Shown piece by piece: positions 63,679-64,000 of a stretch of 64,000 bases of DNA. The stretch is from Thiobacillus denitrificans (GTDB lineage Bacteria; Pseudomonadota; Gammaproteobacteria; Burkholderiales; Thiobacillaceae). The stretch spans positions 90,300-154,299 of the forward strand of contig DDRS01000015.1 of NCBI GenBank assembly GCA_002343685.1, written 5' to 3'. Every line of letters begins with the position of its first letter. Position 1 is the first letter of the stretch. The notes under the pieces are model-generated. The model worked only from the letters and a program-made list of their open reading frames with translations. It did no database searches and was not told where the DNA came from. A program made the position numbers and the translations under genes.

Positions 63679-64000
63679 CCATCCGAAAGACGATCGGCCC
63701 GGTGGAGGAGGTATGCCGCCATCCGGGTGACGTTACGCAAGCGTTTCAACGGGCAGCCGCGCAGTTCTGTCGCTTCCTGGCCCGATCACCGGCATCCGGC
63801 TTGTCCGCTGCATGAACGGCGATCACAGAATCGGGAATCCTGCACCAAGGGATTTCCCTTATTTGATCGCGGGTTCATACGTAAATCGACAGGAATCACA
63901 CCAATTTACACGTCATGGCCATGCCCCTGTAATGGGAAGCGGCGTCTTTGTCCTGAATGGATGAAGCGCAAGTTTTCATTCTGAAACCTCTGCTTAACTA
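63679..64000. other. non-coding right end
   Basis: 322 bases without a credible gene. An 85-codon open frame is present (63727-63984, plus) but its residues look arbitrary and no ribosome site supports it. A small inverted repeat AAGGGA-TT-TCCCTT lies at 63847-63860 without a T-tract. The last ~150 bases are more AT-rich than the coding regions, as expected for a promoter or intergenic region. Confidence 0.5.

Noticed and set aside
63727..63984. An 85-codon frame at the right end
   Set aside because: No ribosome site, no recognisable domain and arbitrary composition in an intergenic region.

Overview
This window comes from a GC-rich, Gram-negative chemolithotroph-like bacterium. A denitrifying, hydrogen-oxidising betaproteobacterium of the Thiobacillus type is the best guess from gene content, but no rRNA or other marker gene in the window proves it. 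The window is densely coded with many overlapping starts and stops. No tRNA, rRNA, CRISPR array or transposase was seen.

Layout. (1) 1-8551, minus strand: a nos operon for nitrous oxide reduction (nosZ-nosR-nosD-nosF-nosY-nosL, then a small unknown gene that runs off the left edge). It is divergent from (2) 8901-11467, a NarX/NarL-type nitrate/nitrite two-component pair. A strong FNR-type box lies between them. (3) 11558-12958: hflX. (4) 13061-18805, minus strand: the [NiFe]-hydrogenase maturation set hypC-hypA-hypB-hypD-hypF-hypE. (5) 18956-25505, plus strand: maturation protease, a one-domain HupH-like protein, an Isp-type (group 1e) membrane-linked [NiFe] hydrogenase (small subunit, isp1, isp2, large subunit), and HupE. 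(6) 25559-34378, plus strand: a complete nine-gene A/V-type ATPase operon (stator G/H-like, C, I, K, F, E, A, B, D). (7) 34481-38504: two cytochromes c, a glutaredoxin-like protein, a TlpA-like thioredoxin and a secreted unknown. (8) 36028-57187: a nearly complete tetrahydromethanopterin/methanofuran-type formaldehyde oxidation island. It holds fae, mtdB, mch and fhcBADC plus cofactor biosynthesis genes (mfnA, an MfnE-like kinase, pabB, an H4MPT-linked actin-fold protein, three ATP-grasp ligases, a HisA-like barrel, a PTPS-like protein, a CitG-like protein, mptG, a histidine phosphatase, folP). (9) 57216-63678, plus strand: a PCu(A)C copper chaperone, then a secreted beta-propeller with CECC and CPHH motifs, a CGHC thioredoxin, a TonB-dependent receptor and TonB-ExbB-ExbD. 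Together these look like a metal (probably copper) acquisition system.

How it fits together. Hydrogen oxidation through Isp1/Isp2 would feed electrons to the quinone pool, and N2O can be the terminal acceptor through NosZ. The A/V-type ATPase directly behind the hydrogenase would make or use the ion gradient. The C1 island oxidises formaldehyde to formate (Fae, MtdB, Mch, Fhc) and carries its own pABA, pterin and furan branch enzymes. NosZ needs copper for CuA and CuZ, which gives a plausible reason for the copper chaperone and TonB system at the right end; that link is inference.

Most interesting for follow-up: the beta-propeller/thioredoxin/TonB metal module; a PTPS-like protein with an N-terminal zinc-finger-like segment, a large unknown middle region and an altered HGG metal site; a HisA-like gene nested on the opposite strand whose start codon shares a CATG with its divergent neighbour; a multi-hairpin insert between isp1 and isp2; repeated intergenic sequences inside the ATPase operon; and nested inverted repeats in the mptG/fhc divergent promoter region.
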